This document shows, one piece after another, positions 36,879 to 39,148 of a stretch of 39,148 bases of DNA. This DNA is from Candidatus Giovannonibacteria bacterium RIFCSPHIGHO2_12_FULL_44_22 (GTDB lineage Bacteria; Patescibacteriota; Minisyncoccia; UBA11713; 2-01-FULL-45-33): assembly GCA_001778695.1 (NCBI GenBank), contig MFHU01000009.1:1-39148 (forward strand). Direction: 5' to 3'. The notes under the pieces were generated by a model. The model was given only the letters and a program-made list of their open reading frames with translations. It was not told the origin of the DNA and did no database searches. The number at the start of each line of letters is the position of its first letter. The first letter of the stretch is position 1. The position numbers were made by a program, and so were the translations under genes.

Positions 36879-37511
36879 ATGGATACCGGAGACATTGTTT
36901 TTGATATTGAAACCCAGAAATCTTTTGAAGAAGTTGGCCTGCCTCACGGCAAGGCGGGCGGACAGGGTAATTTTGAAAAACTTGGCGTGTCCGTGGTGGG
37001 CGCGTATCTTTACGGCGAGAATAAATATTTAACATACGAGGAGCATGAAATTCCAGCATTTGAAAAATTGCTTCAAAACGCCGGGCGGGTAATCGGTTTT
37101 AATATTCATCATTTTGATTTGGCGGTGCTTCAGCCCTATATTTCTTGGAATTTGAAAAATTTATCCACGCTGGATTTGATGGACGACGTAAAAAAAAGTT
37201 TAGGCCACCGGCTTTATTTGGACAGCTTGGCGGATGCGACCTTGGGCGTCCGTAAAAGCGGGGACGGCTTGCAGGCTCTGAGATGGTATAAAGAAGGTAA
37301 GATGGATGAAATTAAAAAATACTGCCTGAAAGATGTGGAAATTACAAAAAATCTTTATGAATTTGGCGTAAAGAACGGCCATGTGCTATTTTATTCAAGA
37401 GACGCGGGCGGCAAGGTGGCGATACCCGTGGCTTGGGAGAAGCCGATAAATCCTGCTTCACCAGCAGGCGGACCAATAACAAAAACAAATGTCCAACTCA
37501 AAATTTTTTAA
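36879..37511 (+). CDS. DEDD-type 3'-5' exonuclease (YprB/RNase H-like)
   Basis: This 210-residue protein starts MDTGDIVFDIETQKSFEEV with the DxE motif. GFNIHHFDLAVLQPY carries the second D, and YCLKDVEITKNLYEF the last conserved D. The core matches predicted 3'-5' exonucleases of the DnaQ/PolB superfamily; the substrate is unknown. ATG at 36879 is chosen over an in-frame TTG at 36861. Two palindromic stretches lie in frame: LPHGKAGGQG (36938-36966) soon after the DxE motif, and NPASPAGGP (37452-37468) near the end. It overlaps the next gene by 23 nt. Confidence 0.87.
   Translation: MDTGDIVFDIETQKSFEEVGLPHGKAGGQGNFEKLGVSVVGAYLYGENKYLTYEEHEIPAFEKLLQNAGRVIGFNIHHFDLAVLQPYISWNLKNLSTLDLMDDVKKSLGHRLYLDSLADATLGVRKSGDGLQALRWYKEGKMDEIKKYCLKDVEITKNLYEFGVKNGHVLFYSRDAGGKVAIPVAWEKPINPASPAGGPITKTNVQLKIF
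36938..36966. repeat. GC-rich palindromic stretch in the exonuclease gene
   Basis: TGCC-TCAC-GGCA is nested in a CCTGCC...AGG block with GGCGGGCGG. It is read LPHGKAGGQG, an unusual glycine-rich insertion close to the catalytic DxE motif. Confidence 0.6.
37452..37468. repeat. Short hairpin in the exonuclease gene
   Basis: CCTGCT-TCACC-AGCAGG has 6-bp arms. It is read PASPAGG, similar to the PPAGG copies. Confidence 0.6.
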
Positions 37512-37971
37512 CATACTGGGCGTAGAATTAAACTTGGACGAAGTGGTTCGGGCTATTTACGATTTTGTTAAATTAAAACCGCAACGAAAATATAAAATAA
37601 TAATCGGCACGGATTCTTCGGCGAGGAATGAAGTAGCTTTAATTACCGCTATAACCATTTGGCGGGTGGGGAACGGCGGAATTCATTTTTGGACAAAATC
37701 CGAAGTTATGAAATTCCACGGCTTGAGGGAGAGAATTTATAAAGAAGCCATCCAATCCATAACTTTGGCGCAGGAATTGCGCGGGCGGTTGAAAGACGCG
37801 CTTGGGGACGAATTTTTCTGGGACGACCAGATTCATATTGATGTCGGGCGCGTCGGCCCGACCAAAGAATTGATTGACACAGTTGTGGGCATGGCCAAAG
37901 GATATGGCTTTCACGTTGAAATTAAACCCAATGCGTTTGGCGCCTCAACCGTTGCGGATAGACACACTTAG
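37489..37971 (+). CDS. YkuK/DUF458-like RNase H-fold protein
   Basis: This 160-residue protein has the core KIIIGTDSSARNEVALITAITIWR near residue 36, then GGIHFWTKSEVM and IHIDVGRVGPTKELIDTVVG. YkuK-like proteins share the RNase H fold, and the GTDS aspartate would be the first catalytic residue. The function is unknown. Its start lies 23 nt inside the exonuclease gene, which suggests one mRNA. Its stop codon (37969-37971) is contained in the AGACGTC palindrome. tRNA-Arg follows 20 nt later. Confidence 0.85.
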   Translation: MSNSKFFNILGVELNLDEVVRAIYDFVKLKPQRKYKIIIGTDSSARNEVALITAITIWRVGNGGIHFWTKSEVMKFHGLRERIYKEAIQSITLAQELRGRLKDALGDEFFWDDQIHIDVGRVGPTKELIDTVVGMAKGYGFHVEIKPNAFGASTVADRHT

Positions 37972-37988
37972 ACGTCCGACGTCTAAGT
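37966..37988. repeat. AGACGTC palindrome, copy 2
   Basis: ACTTAGACGTC and GACGTCTAAGT are perfect 11-bp arms around one C. The 23 bp are identical to the core of the copy near 10850. It supplies the stop codon of the preceding gene and ends 3 bp before tRNA-Arg. Confidence 0.9.
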
Positions 37989-37991
37989 TAT

Positions 37992-38063
37992 GTCCTCGTC
38001 GTCCAATGGATAGGACGCAAGCCTCCGAAGCTTGAAATCCGGGTTCGAATCCCAGCGAGGACA
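37992..38063 (+). tRNA. tRNA-Arg (anticodon CCG)
   Basis: Acceptor GTCCTCG pairs with CGAGGAC (38056-38062), discriminator A. The anticodon stem CAAGC/GCTTG holds the loop CTCCGAA, so the anticodon is CCG and reads CGG. The T arm has GGTTCGAATCC. The CCA end is not encoded. The gene sits between a palindrome and mutM. Confidence 0.93.
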
Positions 38064-38074
38064 AAAAATAATAT

Positions 38075-38863
38075 ATGCCAGAGCTTCCGGAAGTAGAAAC
38101 AACTGTTAGAAAATTAAGAAAGCTTATTTTGGGGAAGCGGATTTTACCTGCTCGCCAGCAAGGCAGGGATTTTGGCGGAAGAAAAATTTTAAAAATAGAA
38201 CGCAGGGGCAAAGCGATTTTAATTTGGCTTTCCGGCGGTAAAATTTTAGGATTTCATCAAAGAATGACCGGAAAGCTTTTAATAGTTCCGCGGGGCTTTA
38301 AAGATAGGCACATCAGGCGAAGATTCGAGCTTTCTTCTGGTAAGGATTTAATTTTTCATGATGTGCGCAAGTTTGGCGTAGTTTGGTACGGCCCGGCAAA
38401 GAATGTTCTCGGCGATAATTATTTTAAATCGCTTGGGCTGGACGCACTTCTCGTTTCTTCTGCGGAGTTTAAAAGATTATTTGGCACGAAAAGGGTGAAG
38501 ATAAAACCCCTTTTACTCAATCAAAAAAATCTTGCCGGAGTCGGCAATATTATGGCTGACGAAATTTTATGGCACGCGAAAATCCATCCCGAACGAAATA
38601 TTACAACACTTCGATATATCGAAGTAAAAAAATTATATAAATCAACCAAATTTATTTTAAATAAGAGTATCAAAATGGGCGGTTCAACAATGCGCGATTG
38701 GCTGCATCCCGGCGGAGAAAAAGGCGGTTATTTTGAGAAGCGATTTATTTATGGCAGAGAAGGCCAAAAATGTTTTCGTTGTGGCGCAAAAATTTTGCGA
38801 AAAAAAATAGCCAGCCGCTCCAGCTATTTTTGCCCGAAATGCCAGATCTCGTTAGTAAATTAA
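38075..38863 (+). CDS. mutM: Formamidopyrimidine-DNA glycosylase (MutM/Fpg)
   Basis: This 262-residue repair glycosylase starts MPELPEVETTVRKL, with the catalytic Pro2 and Glu3. ERRGKAILIWL and HQRMTGKLL follow, then LNQKNLAGVGNIMADEILW (helix-two-turn-helix) and a C-terminal zinc finger (CFRCGAKI and YFCPKCQ). It removes 8-oxoguanine and nicks the abasic site. Residues about 25-31 (PARQQGR) come from a GC palindrome at 38147-38167 and lie where the family has a longer region. A GATATATC palindrome is read LRYIEV near residue 180. The end overlaps the convergent small membrane gene by 4 nt. Confidence 0.96.
   Translation: MPELPEVETTVRKLRKLILGKRILPARQQGRDFGGRKILKIERRGKAILIWLSGGKILGFHQRMTGKLLIVPRGFKDRHIRRRFELSSGKDLIFHDVRKFGVVWYGPAKNVLGDNYFKSLGLDALLVSSAEFKRLFGTKRVKIKPLLLNQKNLAGVGNIMADEILWHAKIHPERNITTLRYIEVKKLYKSTKFILNKSIKMGGSTMRDWLHPGGEKGGYFEKRFIYGREGQKCFRCGAKILRKKIASRSSYFCPKCQISLVN
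38147..38167. repeat. GC-rich palindromic stretch in mutM
   Basis: CCTGC and GCAGG flank TGCTCGCCAGCA, giving nested small stems. It is read LPARQQGR in the N-terminal domain. Confidence 0.5.
38608..38625. repeat. GATATATC palindrome, copy 5 (inside mutM)
   Basis: ACTTCGATATATCGAAGT is a perfect 18-bp palindrome read LRYIEV. It shares its arms with copy 1 except for one base. Confidence 0.88.
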
Positions 38864-39006
38864 AACACGCCGTATAACCCTTGGTATATCAGGTAAAAAG
38901 CGTAGGAAACCAGTGCGGCGACAAGAATGTAAGCTACCAGCGCTCTAGCGTTTCGCTTCCGTTGCCACAAAACATTGATCAGAAAATCCGCTTCAGGCAC
39001 TATCAT
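38860..39006 (-). CDS. Small single-helix membrane protein
   Basis: This 48-residue protein starts MIVPEADFLINVLWQRKRNA, then one membrane helix (about 21-45: RALVAYILVAALVSYAFYLI). The Arg/Lys cluster before the helix predicts an N-in orientation. It is too short for standard ORF cut-offs. A strong Shine-Dalgarno (GAAAGGAGA) lies 5-6 nt before the ATG and an extended -10 promoter lies upstream, so expression is well supported. The stop overlaps the mutM stop by 4 nt on the opposite strand. The function is unknown. Confidence 0.8.
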   Translation of the reverse strand: MIVPEADFLINVLWQRKRNARALVAYILVAALVSYAFYLIYQGLYGVF

Positions 39007-39040
39007 GAATTTCTCCTTTCGTAACTTTCTATCTTGTTTT

Positions 39041-39063
39041 ATTATATCAGATTCGGATACAAT
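39041..39063. promoter_or_regulatory. Divergent promoters of the small membrane gene and tRNA-Pro
   Basis: On the minus strand TGA-TATAAT (39041-39049) is an extended -10 for the gene at 39006. On the plus strand TACAAT (39058-39063), with TTGTTT at 39034-39039, ends 8 nt before tRNA-Pro. Confidence 0.65.
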
Positions 39064-39071
39064 TTAAAAGA

Positions 39072-39142
39072 CGGGCCATCGGATAGTGGTAGTCCGCACC
39101 CTTGGGGTGGGTGTAGTGGCGGTTCGATTCCGCCTGGCCCGA
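39072..39142 (+). tRNA. tRNA-Pro (anticodon GGG)
   Basis: Acceptor CGGGCCA pairs with TGGCCCG (39135-39141), discriminator A. C1-G72 is typical for bacterial tRNA-Pro. The stem CACCC/GGGTG holds TTGGGGT, so the anticodon is GGG and reads CCC. The T arm is GGCGG-TTCGATT-CCGCC. No CCA is encoded. Confidence 0.93.
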
Positions 39143-39148
39143 TAAGAG

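Overview
The window looks like a chromosomal segment around the replication origin of a small, reduced bacterium, most likely a member of the Patescibacteria/Candidate Phyla Radiation, probably Parcubacteria. That placement is an inference. It rests on the rpmH-rnpA-yidC-jag / dnaA-dnaN origin arrangement, AT-rich DNA with very short intergenic gaps, shortened versions of several families (KH-R3H-only Jag, a 183-residue YebC, a MurE-like ligase without its N-terminal domain), a membrane-anchored lamin-tail-like protein, and two tRNA genes without an encoded CCA end.

Layout. 1-152: left edge with a possible gene tail. 153-1917 (minus): jag, yidC, rnpA, rpmH. 1918-3528: dnaA with candidate DnaA boxes on both sides. 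3529-8283: dnaN, a class A penicillin-binding protein, tyrS. 8287-10248 (minus): a leftward operon of two membrane proteins, yebC, ruvC and a tiny acidic protein. 10273-12432: an orphan membrane protein, a RelE/Phd-type toxin-antitoxin pair and ruvB. 12426-12668 (plus): a strongly structured candidate ncRNA with a consensus promoter. 12649-15405 (minus): pilB and an unknown protein. 15467-17244: a secreted orphan, tsaE and a TrpR-like regulator. 17512-29327: polA, two poorly known genes, four tandem substrate-binding proteins, a Cache-PAS histidine kinase, a double-receiver response regulator and holA. 29338-34735: rpsT, uvrB, ruvA, a MurE-like ligase, a SIMPL protein and a TrmH-family methylase. 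34711-35552: a two-gene cassette (DUF559 nuclease, nucleotidyltransferase) between inverted GC-rich hairpins. 35556-39148: a lamin-tail-like protein, DoxX, an exonuclease, a YkuK-like protein, tRNA-Arg, mutM, a small membrane protein and tRNA-Pro.

How the genes work together. Most genes serve replication and repair (dnaA, dnaN, holA, polA, ruvA, ruvB, ruvC, uvrB, mutM), translation (tyrS, rpsT, rpmH, tRNAs, tsaE) and the envelope (yidC, PBP, MurE-like). The most system-like locus is 20013-28428. Four paralogous membrane-tethered substrate-binding proteins have no ABC permease or ATPase beside them and lead directly into a sensor kinase and an output-less double-receiver regulator. This suggests ligand sensing rather than import.

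Two patterns run across the whole window. First, several families of short palindromes sit inside genes without breaking the frame, or exactly at gene ends. They include a roughly 65-85 bp element in both uvrB and holA, a 16-bp element read as PPAGG in jag, yebC and polA, and an 18-bp GATATATC-centred palindrome with compensated arm changes whose copies flank the TrpR-like gene. Second, many transcription units have a -10 box only 6-7 nt before the start codon, which predicts leaderless mRNAs. No database search was possible; all family calls come from reading motifs.
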